Positions 33,172 through 44,039 of a stretch of 64,000 bases of DNA are shown piece by piece (positions within the stretch are counted from its first letter, which is position 1; every line of letters starts with the position of its first letter). Source of the stretch: Pyrenochaeta sp. MPI-SDFR-AT-0127. Lineage: Eukaryota; Ascomycota; Dothideomycetes; Pleosporales; Cucurbitariaceae. Below the pieces are notes generated by a model. It was given only the letters and a program-made list of their open reading frames with translations. It ran no database searches and was not told where the DNA came from. A program made the translations under genes and the position numbers. The stretch is taken from the NCBI GenBank assembly GCA_020747015.1, contig JAGTJM010000079.1, positions 1 through 64,000 on the forward strand, read 5' to 3'.

Positions 33172-34799
33172 ATGGACCGCGCAACAAAGCCAAGCTTCAA
33201 CTTCGTGAACCTCACACATCCCGATGACCTCAAAAGCGAGGAAACACAGCTTCGGATTCGTCGTCTAGCGATGACCGAGGTTGGCAAAGCAAGAAGAAAG
33301 CCCAAGACGAAGCGCGAGCGCAACCAAATCATCCTTGAATTTCGTCACTCTACTGAGGAGCGACTAAAACTTGACCGCTTGGGTAGCGGACAGACTGACC
33401 CCTTTAGCCCTTATCCAATCGAGATTGATGATTCCATTCGAGCGTTACTGGCGAATAGTGAGTGCATTGTCCGAGATGAATAGCCTCTTTCCTGACCTGG
33501 TGTAGTCTTCAGCCAGAATACCAACCACTCAAGTCAACTACGAGGCTGTTGGTATCCGGTTGGGCTGAGTTGCGCGGCAGCTTTCCACAATGTTCTTTCC
33601 AATTCTCAGAATTTTCTGTTCCAGCAACAGAACGGTTTCTTCCCTTCCCAAGATGATGGGATAGCTTTAACTCATCACCACAAAGCACTCCGGCACGCTA
33701 GTGAGATGATGAAAGATGCCTCCAAGCACAAAAGCGACGAGATTATTGGTACTGTTGCATCATTCATGTGCCATCATGTAAGCTCCAAACTGTCAGCACC
33801 GAGGATGCGTGATTGACCTGATACAGGCCCTGTTGGGCAACTTTGCGGGTGGCGAATGGGACAAGCACCGAAACGCACTGGTCAGGATTGTCGAATTGAG
33901 AGGTGGCTTTAATGAAATCGACAAGGAGTATCTGCGCATCACCCTGTCCTGGTATGTTCTCTTCCCAACACCACAGCCATGTGGTTCCCATCATCCCAGA
34001 GAAGGACACAGTACCGTACTGACACCAAAACAGGGCCGATCTGATAGGAGCTTTCTCGCAGGATGTTCCGCCTATTGTTCCTATGCCACGCAAATGGGTG
34101 CTCGACTCCGAATCTCCGCCAAATTCACCTCGGCCGTATAGCCCTATGTCTCTAACCTGGAAGCAACAACTACCCATGCGATGTGATTGGGTCACAGTCT
34201 TTGATGACATAGTGCATCTAATCTCACTTGATCGTACCTTCAATGAAGAGCAGGTAATTTTAGCAATCACAAGTGGGAGTTGGATGGAGCCAACCATATA
34301 TCGCCTCTTGGTGATACGACCATTGCATCAGGGCAACAATCGAGAGCAAGTGATCGAGGAGGTCTGCCGTCTCGGAACGCTATTGTTCTTATCACCTTTC
34401 TGGAGGATACTTGGACAGTCTCCTGTGTGGACAGCGGCTATATCTCGAAACCTTTTGCTTGTTCTCATGAGGAATATGGTGGACTGGAATGAGTTGAGAC
34501 CACTCCTCGTCTGGGTGATATACTTTGCCGCAATTGAGACGAAAGATTTAGCTGAACGGAGTCAGTTCGTCTTCATGTTGGGCATGCTCATGACTGGCCT
34601 ACAGCTGCAGGAGTGGGATGAAACTATGCACTTGATCAAAAGCGTACTATGGGTCGAAAAGGTTTACTCAGACAGCGATGAGCTTATTCGAGACGAGGTC
34701 ATGCAGATTGTAAATCGGAACCATGTGAACACTGTTTTGATAGATACGCCCCCAGAGTTTCTGGATGAATTTCCGGGTGGGAAAGAAGGAATAGACTAA
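33172..34799 (+). CDS. Fungal-specific regulator-like protein (DUF3468/Fungal_trans_2 type, no zinc cluster)
   Basis: Exons 33172-33457, 33506-33777, 33827-33951 and 34034-34799 join in phase to 482 aa. The N-terminus (FNFVNLTHPDDLKSEETQLR, then RIRRLAMTEVGKARRKPK) is a short conserved block of a large ascomycete family; a basic KTKRERNQI patch follows and could act in nuclear import. The remainder is helical: GCWYPVGLSCAAAFHNVLSN, KHRNALVRIVELRGGFNEI and VYSDSDELIRDEVM. There is no Zn2Cys6 cluster, so either it does not bind DNA itself or it acts with a partner. Family members are usually annotated as fungal-specific transcription factor domain proteins; function here is unknown. All splice sites are GT-AG. 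Confidence 0.85.
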
Positions 34800-35233
34800 G
34801 TCTCTTTAGGAAGGAAGACACCCCAGTCCTTGCATCCTTAGTTGCATCTCTTAGTCATCTGGTGTAAGCCCTCCAACCTAATCCTATGCTTCCAACGTGC
34901 GAAAGCACAATGCAATTAGCAGCTCGATGCCGCGTTCCTGAGCTACGCAAGAAGTGCATGACATTGTGCATTTATAATTTACCATTTACAAGTACGACAA
35001 TGATTACTTGCATCATGTAGCATTGACCGGTGCTACCGACACTATGGCCCAACCTTCATCGGCGGACGACTTCCACGGGTGAGGAGAACGGGAAAGGTAT
35101 ATAAAGGTGAGCTGCATCAAGCTCATAATCACCATCTCCTGCGTCAATTTTACATCAATATTCCGAACAAGCCCATTCAGCCTCTGGAGCTCAGCCTTCT
35201 ACGGATCTCACTGCCTACAGTTTATCAATCACA
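34800..35233. other. Intergenic region with SDR promoter
   Basis: About 430 bp. Contains the TATA box listed separately and the SDR 5' UTR. No gene seen. Confidence 0.5.
35098..35106 (+). promoter_or_regulatory. Probable TATA box of the SDR gene
   Basis: TATATAAAG lies about 130 bp upstream of the SDR start codon, a plausible core-promoter distance. It is a good consensus match; function is inferred. Confidence 0.6.
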
Positions 35234-36264
35234 ATGGAAAATCTCCCAGTAGACCATTTCGTTAAAGCCCAACAATTCGTGCGCACTACACATCGCGATC
35301 TGTATCCTGGCATCGACCCCACCCAAACAACTCTCTCACAGAAGGGCAAGGTAGTGATCATTACTGGAGCCAGTCAGGGTTTAGGCGCACGAGTAATGCC
35401 CTTTGCCTATGCCAACCTCAATGGCATTGTTTCTAATTTGTCTTCTAGGCATTTGTACCTTCTTTCGCCGCTGCGGGTGCCAAAACTATCATCCTTGTTG
35501 CGCGCAGGGCGGATAAACTGAATCAAGTCGCAGACTCTGTCACGAAGGCATATCCCAGCGTCGAGACGCTATCTGTGCCCACTGATATAGCTGATCCAGT
35601 CTCTGTAGCCGCGCTTTTCCAAAAAGTAAAGGAAAGGTACGGCCATGCTGACGTCCTCGTCAACAACGCGGGAGTCTTCAGAGCAATTGCACCAATCAAG
35701 AATGTTGATCAGACTGCATGGTGGGAGGAGATGGTAGGGAGCCACTGGCCCACACGCGATGATATGTCATAGTGTTACTAACACATCATGAAGACTTTGA
35801 ACATCCGCGGCACCTTCCTAATGACCCAAGAATTCCTTAAACAACTTCCCTCTCCAGATACGCCTGCCAAAATCATTACCCTCACGACTGGCGCCGCCTA
35901 CGAAGTATTCCCTTCCCTGTCTGCTTACGGGCTGTCCAAGCTGGCCGTCTTCCAGCTCATGACATACGTTTCAGTCGAGAATCCCAACGTCCTTGCTGTA
36001 GCTCTACACCCTGGCATCGTCGATACTGAGATGACCATTGACTCGTTCAAGAGATTTGCACTAGATAGGCCAGAGCTCGTTGGTGGTGTGGGTGTGTGGC
36101 TTGCAGGATGGGGAGGGCAGGATAGAAGATTCCTGAGTGGGAGGTTTGTTTCGGCAAATTGGGATGTAGAGGAGCTGGTGAAAAAGAAGCAGGAAATTCT
36201 TGAGAAGAACTTGTTGAAAATGGATATCAATGCGAATTTGGGTGCTGCACAATTTGAACAGTAG
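35234..36264 (+). CDS. Short-chain dehydrogenase/reductase (SDR)
   Basis: NAD(P)(H)-dependent oxidoreductase of the classical SDR type; substrate unknown. Exons 35234-35392, 35449-35733 and 35794-36264 give 304 aa. The cofactor motif T-G-x3-G-x-G is in VVIITGASQGLGAR, split from AFVPSFAAAGAKTIILVARR by intron 1. NNAG is present (ADVLVNNAGVF). The catalytic Y-x3-K is SAYGLSKLA, preceded by a Thr-rich strand (TLTTGAAYE). HPGIVDTEM follows. Residues DKLNQ after the Arg pair suggest NADP preference, which is weak evidence. The C-terminal tail is Lys-rich. The gene converges on the sugar transporter with 166 bp between stop codons. Confidence 0.93.
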
Positions 36265-36430
36265 TTGGATAGCAATTTATCGCATGTGGTGGTCGCTAAG
36301 ATTGTCTGATTGAAGTATATTTTTCGTTTGGTCTTGGTCTTCATCATCCGGCTCCTGTAGGTTCCGGTTTCTTTTTGCGAATACCAATATTGCAGCAAGT
36401 TCAACTTTGTGCCAACACCATTACTGAGTC

Positions 36431-38476
36431 TTAGACTTGCTCACGATACTCCCCGCTTCTTTTTTCCTCGTCAATACTCCGACGAACAATTTGATTGGCA
36501 GCTTGAACCTGCGCAGGCACAATGCTGCTATGTCGCCTGACCTCTTCAGCTTCATGCTGAATGAACCTTTCCGGACGCTTCTCAGCAATGGCCTCCTTAT
36601 CCCTGAAGATTAGGAGTGGTGTCTCGCCCACGAATAAGCGGTCAATGTCCTCCAGTGTTCTGCCTGCAGTTTCTGGGTAGAAGAAGTATACTGGACCAAG
36701 TTTAGCTAAGGTTGGAGTGAGAATGAAGCGTGCATGCCTACCTATTGGGATGAATGTAAAATTGAAGACTGTCCAGATGATGTAGAATTTCCATTGTAGA
36801 GCCTCAATTCCCGGTGGTGTAACTTCGACAACTAATATTTGTCAGCTGCGTGGTTCTACCGAGAGGCGGCTCCTGAAACCATTACCCATGAAATTGAAGA
36901 TCCAATTTGTAGCGGTCCCAAGGGCCGCACCTTTAGTTCGCATGGCCATCGAATTGATCTCTGTCGGATAAAGCTAGTGTTGTTAGGAGCAGTTCGATGG
37001 CCAATACGAAAGGTACTCACCCATGGCACACCCTGCCATCCAATGCCAAAGAAGACATAGTATAAGAAGAAAAATGCAATCGACGCCTCCGCCCACTGTC
37101 TCCGCGTTTCAACGGCGAGAGTTTCTAGTTCATTATAGCGAATGCAGATCGTGATAATGGTGTAACAGAAGAATTGGCCTGCTGCAGCATACATCATCAT
37201 CTTTCGTCGGCCCCAACGCTCAACGTTAGGGATACCTATTAGGGAGAAGAGAAGATAGGATACCGAGTTGCATGCGGCAAGTAAGCGTGCAAGGTTGTTG
37301 GTAAGTCCTACAGATTCTATGAGAACGGTAGGCAGATAGTATGAGGTTACGTTGATCCCAGCTACAAGATGTGTCAGCGCTTATAAACCTAAATCGCCAA
37401 TAATACGGAAACGTACACAATTGCTGCATAGCCTGGGTGCCCATGCCAAGAAGTACTCTTCTAATAGTGTGCGTTCCAGCTTGATCACCGGTCCGACCAC
37501 GTAGCAGATCCCGCCAGCGCACAGCGTGATCCTTCTCATATTGCACCGCCCATTGAATGTCCTTGGATTGTGTGATGATGAAAGCGTCATTGATATCGGT
37601 AGCTTCCAAATCTGCAAGGATCTTTTCTGCTTCATCAATCCGGCCGTGAGCCATCAACCAGCGAGGGCTCTCTGGAAGCCAGGGGACAGTTGCAAAAAGG
37701 ATGATGATGAACAAAAATTGAAAAGCAAGAGGTATGCGCCAGGCAGCACCCCCTCCAACAAATCTTGTGAGTGTGAGCCGATCATCGGGGAAAATGAGGG
37801 TGGGACTTACGAGAATCCGTATGTGACCCAGTTTGACAAAGAGAAGCCAGCAATATTCATAATCATCTCAATAACTATAAGCTTTCCACGCCAACTAGCT
37901 TTTGATGTCTCTCCTTGCCAAACCGGTGCTAATGATGTCAGCTTACTATAGTTGAGTCACACGTGGACTAATTTACCTGTAGAAGTATTGATACCATTTC
38001 CTATGCCGGCGATGATCCTGCCAACAATCATTTCCGGTACACCAAACGAGGCGATTTGGATGATTGCTCCAATACTCATGATAGTAGTTCCTAGAAGAAC
38101 ACATTTCTTTCGTCCAAGAGGATCGCCAATTGCGCAAACAGATATAGCACCAAGGAAACACCCAATATCGTAAATCGCAGTTATAGTGCTGACCAAGGAG
38201 GTTTTACCAACAAGGTCAAGCTGATCAAGGAAATCCGGCGTGATTATGACTCCCCCTAAGTTTTATGTTAGGAAATGATTCTGTTGCGAGGTAGGGTGCA
38301 CAGAAATACCGAAGACGCCTTGATCGTAGCCAAATAAAGTCTGAACAGCCAGTTAGAATTCTTCTCTAAGACTGAATCCTGAAAAGGCTGACCATGTCTG
38401 TCGCACAGGCAACTGTGACCCAAAAGGTGAGCCATTTTCCGGTCATGCCGAAGTACGGCTTTGAAGGTCCAAACAT
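36431..38476 (-). CDS. MFS sugar transporter (hexose/lactose-permease type)
   Basis: Twelve-helix plasma-membrane sugar/H+ symporter family protein. Nine exons (minus): 38476-38393, 38340-38310, 38255-37977, 37928-37811, 37763-37417, 37361-37021, 36973-36886, 36831-36742, 36690-36431, totalling 545 aa in phase. Signatures: TLFGYDQGVFGGVI in TM1, GDPLGRKKC (loop 2-3 GRKK), GRIIAGIGNGIN, PWLPESPRWLMAHGR, QQLSGINVTSYYLPT in TM7, YPTEINSMAMRTKGAALG and the family end motif FFYPETAGRTLEDID. The start MFGPSKPYFG is chosen since upstream in-frame sequence is not conserved-looking. The second exon is only 31 nt. Cytosolic tail is charged with many Arg/Glu. Single ORFs recover less than a third of it. 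Confidence 0.95.
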
Positions 38477-39560
38477 CTTGATGGTGGCTCTGGAAGACAC
38501 GAACGTATTGGCGTAGCGAGACTCAAAGTTCTTGCTGTGATGAACATAGGCTTATGCAAGTACGCTTCTAGTACGCTACATATACCTCAAGGGAAACTTC
38601 GACCACATACATCCTTTTCGGGCCTCCTATAGATAGTGATGAAATGTTGCATTCAATCCTCAGGTAATTGGCCACAGTCAATGGTATGATGGAAGCGGCG
38701 CCAGTTCGAGGCATCCTTGCTGCGCGTCAGACGTGCCCCTCCCCACGCCGATCCTATGGAAGATCCGGAGTAGCGTAGTAGAGACTAATGGGTCGTGACC
38801 TAATGTGTTTCATATACGGTGCAAAACTCCGCTGGGCTTATCGGAGAGTTTCTCGCGTCAGTAAGTTGGTTGATCACTGCCTTTTGGCGAGAGCTTATTC
38901 ACGCCTGGTACCCCGACAAGCTTTATGCTCCACCATGCAAGCATATGGCGGTACGAAACAAGTGGCCTGTGCAATGATGTAATCATCACAACGCATTGTC
39001 AAATGAACATCTTGTTATGCAGCGGTTCCGAAGAATTAACGGTTGAGCCAACAATTGTTAGGGACAGAGCGTGATGACGTAGTAGATGTATACCGTACGA
39101 TGAATCTTCTAATAATGCTTGTGCTCTTAGTGCACCCGTACTCTTCTGTGGTATTCTTTTATGCGAGCAAATGATACGACGAGCCAATGCTCTAGGGCAA
39201 AGCCCTGAATTGTGTAGGGTTCGTAGTGCCCAGGTCAAGATAAAAAGCTGAGAAACTCTCTTTCCAATCGTTTAACAGTAGACAGCATAAAGGAGTAAAG
39301 CTGGTGGTTCTCTGTTCAGATCTGAGTTGCGAATTACTATTAAAGTGCCATCAGGCGCACTCAAGCGAGTTTGACGTATGCGTGACAAGAGAAAAGTCTA
39401 TATGCTACTGTACCAATCAAACTCATATGCAATTAATTTGCATGTGGTTCTTAATTAGCTGTATACACCACAATGATACATGGCCAAAAGGTCTCTCGCT
39501 GCTTGGGTATCATACCTGTGCGCCTGCAAACGCCCAATGCCTAAGTTGACTTTCTTTTTT
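38477..39560. other. Intergenic region upstream of sugar transporter
   Basis: About 1.1 kb containing the sugar transporter promoter and the APC8 3' UTR. Open frames at 38788-38982 and 39304-39549 show no motif. Confidence 0.45.
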
Positions 39561-41609
39561 TTAATCCCCAGATGCCCCGTGATCTCGATCCATCCTGGCC
39601 CTAATGTCCCTCACGAGAGCTTTAGCATCCTCCACCTCGACGCCATCTTGGCACAGCTCATTTGCAAGCTCCATGGCCCGTTGATACATGCCTCGCATAT
39701 ATTCCCACCTTGCGAGCCACAGCCTAGCCTTGCTAGTTGTCGCAGTGACACCGACACCACCAGCACCTTCAGATCCGACTTCATCATAATCTGGACCTTC
39801 TTCTTGCGCAAGAACAAGCTCCATATACGCAGCACACTCATTCATGTTGTGTATGCGCTCATAAAGTAGGGCAATCTGGTACAGGACCTCTGGATCAAGA
39901 ATGCCCCCACCGAGGCTAGAGACCTCGCCGCTTCCGAAGGATGAACCAACGCCAGCGTCATAGTAGGAGCCCGCTACCAACGCGCGCTTGTAAGCTCGGA
40001 TACCGTTCATGACTTTGCCCACTTTGCCAAAGCATTGTCCAACAGCCATCCACAGCTTGGGGTCGTATGGTCGTAGCGCAGCGGCACGCTGGTGGTAGAA
40101 GAGTGCATAAGAATGCATCTCCAGGACTTCGTACGTTTGACCTAAGCCGTACCATGCGCGATAGTCCTTACGATTGACGTCAACTGCACGGCGATACGAC
40201 TCGATGGCAGCATGTGTGTTTTTCATCTCCACAAACTCATGGCCCATGAGTGTCCATGCAGACAGAAAGGTGCGATCAAGGGTCAGTGCTCGGCGGAAAT
40301 ACATGACAGCCTTCTCATGCTCCGACTTTAGAGAGTAGTAGTTACCCACGACACAACATGTCTCCGGCCGAAACTTGTCAGTTGCTGTCGCTAACTGCGC
40401 AAGGAAGGCAAGTTTCGGTCTCAAGCCCATGACGTATAGTATGTTTGAGTAATTGTCCAGATGGTCAACTCGGTGCGGCTCGGCAATAAGAAGATCAGAG
40501 AAGATTTGCTCGGCGTCATCAAAGTCCTTGTTGTGGTAGTGTAGCAAAGCACGCTGGGTCTTTAAAAAGGCCGATGTTGGGAAGATGGCTAAGATCTGGG
40601 ACAGGGAGGTGTGGATCTGGTCATTGGCGGAATAGAGCTCCTGAGATGCAGTGACGTGGAAGATGAAGGTCATGAGGTTTTGCGGCAGTCGTGCAACGAG
40701 TTGGTTGAGCTGACCGTGGTTAGCAAGTCTCATGTGCCATGTCGTGGGGTCTCGAGGCTACCTCTTCAATGGTGCTCAGTAAACCTTGGAGCTCTTGCCA
40801 TGCACCCCAGTTGTACGTGTATTGATGAACGCTCTTGACAAGGAAGTCCATAGCGAGCTTCTCGTTCTTGCCCTTTGCAAGCACGATGCCGTAGAGGTAC
40901 TCTAGCCACCCCTGGGGCCGTCGTCCGCTGCTCGGGAGGTTCTTGAACCACTCTTCCAGTAGCGCCGATACGCCAGGTAGCTCCTTATTCATAGTGACGC
41001 CTCCGTCTTGAGGGCCAAGAATCATTTCGCTGTCCTCATTCATGCGCTTCTCGCCCGCAATGTAGCGGGCGTAGAGGGCGAGGAACAAGGCCTTCTGGCT
41101 CAGACCCGATATCGAGTCTGACGGAAATGCTGCTTTTGTAGGCGTCGCGACTCTTGCCTTGCCTTTGGTTGGTTGGTTGGACTTTGCGGCAGGGGTGGAG
41201 GCGTGGAGGGCGGTCTTTGGCAGGGTGCTGGGGAGGAACACGGCGGCGCATCGGTCGAACTCGCGGCAGTCAAAGTAGGTTTTTGCTAGCAGGAACCTGT
41301 GGGCTTCTCGGGCTTCTAGGCGGGCTTCTGTGGGGTCCTTGGGCACGAGATTTGGCGTGTGTGGGCGAGGGGCATCGGCCATGGGCGAGTCCACGTCTGT
41401 GTCGGAGCCATTGTCGTCGGCCGAGGGCAGCGAGTTGAGCAGTTCTGCAGCCCTTTGTCAATATCAGCATGCGGGAGAAGGCGGCGGCGTTTGCTGGCTC
41501 AAACATACCACTTGGCCGAGTGGTAGAGGCCGCGCTCGGTGCTGGTGACAACGGCGTCGTGCAGCTGGGCCTTGAGCTGGGCCTCGTCGGCCGGCGATAG
41601 GGCACTCAT
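39561..41609 (-). CDS. CDC23: Anaphase-promoting complex subunit 8 (Cdc23), TPR protein
   Basis: Scaffold subunit of the APC/C ubiquitin ligase, needed for exit from mitosis; nuclear. Exons (minus) 41609-41509, 41452-40762 and 40709-39561 give 646 aa. Starts MSALSPADEAQLKAQLHDAV. The N-terminal domain has FLLAKTYFDCREFDRCAAVF, and the C-terminal half carries tandem TPRs: CCVVGNYYSLKSEHEKAVMY, AWTLMGHEFVEMKNTHAAIE, AWYGLGQTYEVLEMHSYALF and LWMAVGQCFGKVGKVMNGIR. These match APC8 more closely than other TPR subunits (the NYYSLKSEHEKA block). A low-complexity Gly/Ser insert follows the fourth repeat. Shares a 315-bp divergent promoter with ERG20. Confidence 0.94.
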
Positions 41610-41633
41610 GGGGCGGCGAGTGCAAGCAACGAA

Positions 41634-41681
41634 GCCGTGAGGACTGCCGTGAGGACTGCCGTGAGGACTGCCGTGAGGACT
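41634..41681. repeat. 12-bp minisatellite, four perfect copies
   Basis: The unit GCCGTGAGGACT is repeated four times without mismatch, 25 bp upstream of the APC8 start codon within the 315-bp APC8/ERG20 divergent region. It probably lies in the APC8 5' UTR. Confidence 0.95.
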
Positions 41682-41924
41682 GTGGGCTCAACAGTGGCTT
41701 GAAGACGCGCTGGCTGTGTCTGCCCGAGACCAACGCCTGTGTTGATGCTTGGCTTCCCCCAATCGGACTCGCAGTGGGGGCACAAACAAACACCCCCATC
41801 GGCAAAACGTCGCGCCGCTCCCCGCGGAAATTACCTGCCCTTTCACCGCCCAAGCCAGCAACCCGCAAAACCACCCCCCTCTCTTCAGTCGCTCGTCACT
41901 GCAGCCAAAGGACGTCCAGTCAAG

Positions 41925-43029
41925 ATGCCGACCACAGTCAAAGAGTTTGAGAGCGTCTGGCCGCGCATCGTCGCCGACCTGCAAGAGCACTGCAAACAAT
42001 ACAAACTGCCCCAGCAGTCGCTTGATTGGTTCACAAAGGTACCCTACCAACCACGTGATGCTTCTGGCCACAGTCCCCGGCGCTCACACATGATGGCAGT
42101 CACTGGACTACAACACGGTTGGAGGGAAATGCAACCGAGGCATGTCTGTCATCGACACAACTTCCATCCTCCAGAACAAGACGCTTGACCCTGCGTCTGA
42201 AGAATACTTCCGCCCCGCCCTCCTCGGATGGATGATCGAGCTTCTGCAAGCTTTCTTCCTCGTCTCAGACGACATCATGGACTCTTCCAAGACTCGCCGT
42301 GGAAATCCATGCTGGTACCTCGCACCCAAGGTTGGCATGGTCGCCATCAACGACGCCTTCATGCTCGAGGCTGCCATATATCTCCTGTTGAAGAAGCATT
42401 TCCGCCAAGACAAGAGCTACATCGACATGGTCGAGCTGTTCCACGAAGTCACCTTCCAGACTGAGTGTGGGCAGCTGTGCGATCTTCTCACTGCGCCCGA
42501 GGACGATGTAAACCTCGACAACTTCAGCCTCGCCAAGTTTACTTTTATCGTCATCTACAAGACTGCCTACTACTCATTCTACCTCCCTGTGGCCCTAGCG
42601 CTGCACTACATTGGTGCTGCTTCACCAAAGAACCTACAGACTGCGCATGACATCCTCATCCCCATGGGCGAGTACTTCCAGGCACAGGACGATTACCTCG
42701 ATGCCTTCGCCGACCCCGAGGTTCTCGGCAAGATTGGCACTGACATCCAAGACAACAAATGCTCCTGGCTGATCAATCAGGCACTGAAAAAAGTGAACCC
42801 AGAGCAGCGCAAAGTCCTCGAGGAAAACTATGGCCAGAAGGACTCGGCAAAGGAGGCAAAGGTGAAGCAGTTGTACCATGAATTGAAGTTGCAGCAGTTC
42901 TATGAGCAATGGGAAGAGGAGCGCGTGGCTGATCTGAGAGCAAAGATTGAGAAGGTCGATGAAAGTGAAGGACTCAAGAAGGAAGTATTTGAGGCATTCC
43001 TAAAGAAGATCTACAAACGGAGCAAGTGA
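41925..43029 (+). CDS. ERG20: Farnesyl diphosphate synthase
   Basis: Condenses IPP with DMAPP and then GPP to give farnesyl diphosphate, the branch point for ergosterol, dolichol, ubiquinone and prenylation. Exons 41925-42038 and 42100-43029 give 347 aa, the normal size. Exon 1 encodes MPTTVKEFESVWPRIVADL; exon 2 resumes with SLDYNTVGGKCNRGMSV. Both aspartate-rich motifs that bind Mg-diphosphate are intact: DDIMDSSKTRRG and DDYLDAFAD. The two residues before the first motif region (AFFLVSDD) place an aromatic (Phe) at the chain-length position, as in farnesyl-producing enzymes. C-terminus ends KKIYKRSK. No transit peptide, consistent with cytosol/peroxisome. Confidence 0.97.
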
Positions 43030-44039
43030 GCCGGCGGATCGGACACGATGATGTTGCAATGATACAATGATAGACATTTAAGAACCTGAAATAATACTCC
43101 CAGTAATACGGCAGCTCCTCTCATCTCCGGAGGGAGAAGCTTCATGGCGCAATGTCTTTCAATGAGTCCAAGGCGATTCCAAGTCTGCAATGCAAGTGAA
43201 GAGAGCGTGTAGATATCGGCATGAATTCGAAGAGCCACGAAAGAATTATTGTGCTGTTAAGCAGGAAAAAATCGAAGCACCGGCATTGAAAGTGCGTCGT
43301 GCCATCGACGCAGGTCAGGACGAGCTGCCCTCTTTCTTGCAACACCCGTATAGGTGCCTGGCCGGAGTGGTGGCCTTGGGATCTTATGCGAAGTTTTAGA
43401 ACAAGCACTTTTGATAGGCAGCACAACAAGATGCTGTCTCACGAAGTGTCAGATTTGAGCACGATTTGTGAACGCACAAAGTCGGCTTGCTGCTTTGAAT
43501 CATTCGCTAATGGCTGCCAGGGAGTGCAAACAATGGCATATTCTGCCCGTGTGTGGCTCGCTACGAGCTTGAGCTGTTAAGGGAGCGGATATACTTGTGC
43601 AACTTACAACATTGTCCTGTGCCTATGTATTCTGCAAAATATCACCAGGCTGAGAGCAAGGTAAAGATGGTAAGATGCCATCTGCACACGCTAGTAGGAT
43701 CCCCCCCACGCTGACAAATGCGGTGAGAACGCCGAGTTGTGGGGATCCCGTGCGCCCTAAGACGAGTACAACCATATTTTCACAGGCTTTTGGTTGGTCG
43801 ATGGCCAGACGTTGCAACGAGAAAGCTCTGGGATAGGAATCGTCGGCGCAGCGACTGCATCGCATCAGGCTAGCTTCCGCGGCCGGTGCTCTTGCATATC
43901 CACAACGTCCATTGCTGTCCGTCGGAAAGAATACCTAGAGTCTCGTTTCTTCGGTTTTTGACTCACCAGCAAGCTTACGTTGCGGAATCACCTTGTTCTT
44001 TAAATACCTCTTGCAAATCACACAGCTCATACTATCCAT
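43030..44039. other. Intergenic region
   Basis: About 1 kb with the ERG20 3' UTR and the MFS promoter. A TTTAAATA element at about 44000-44007 lies close to the MFS start codon. No gene seen. Confidence 0.45.
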
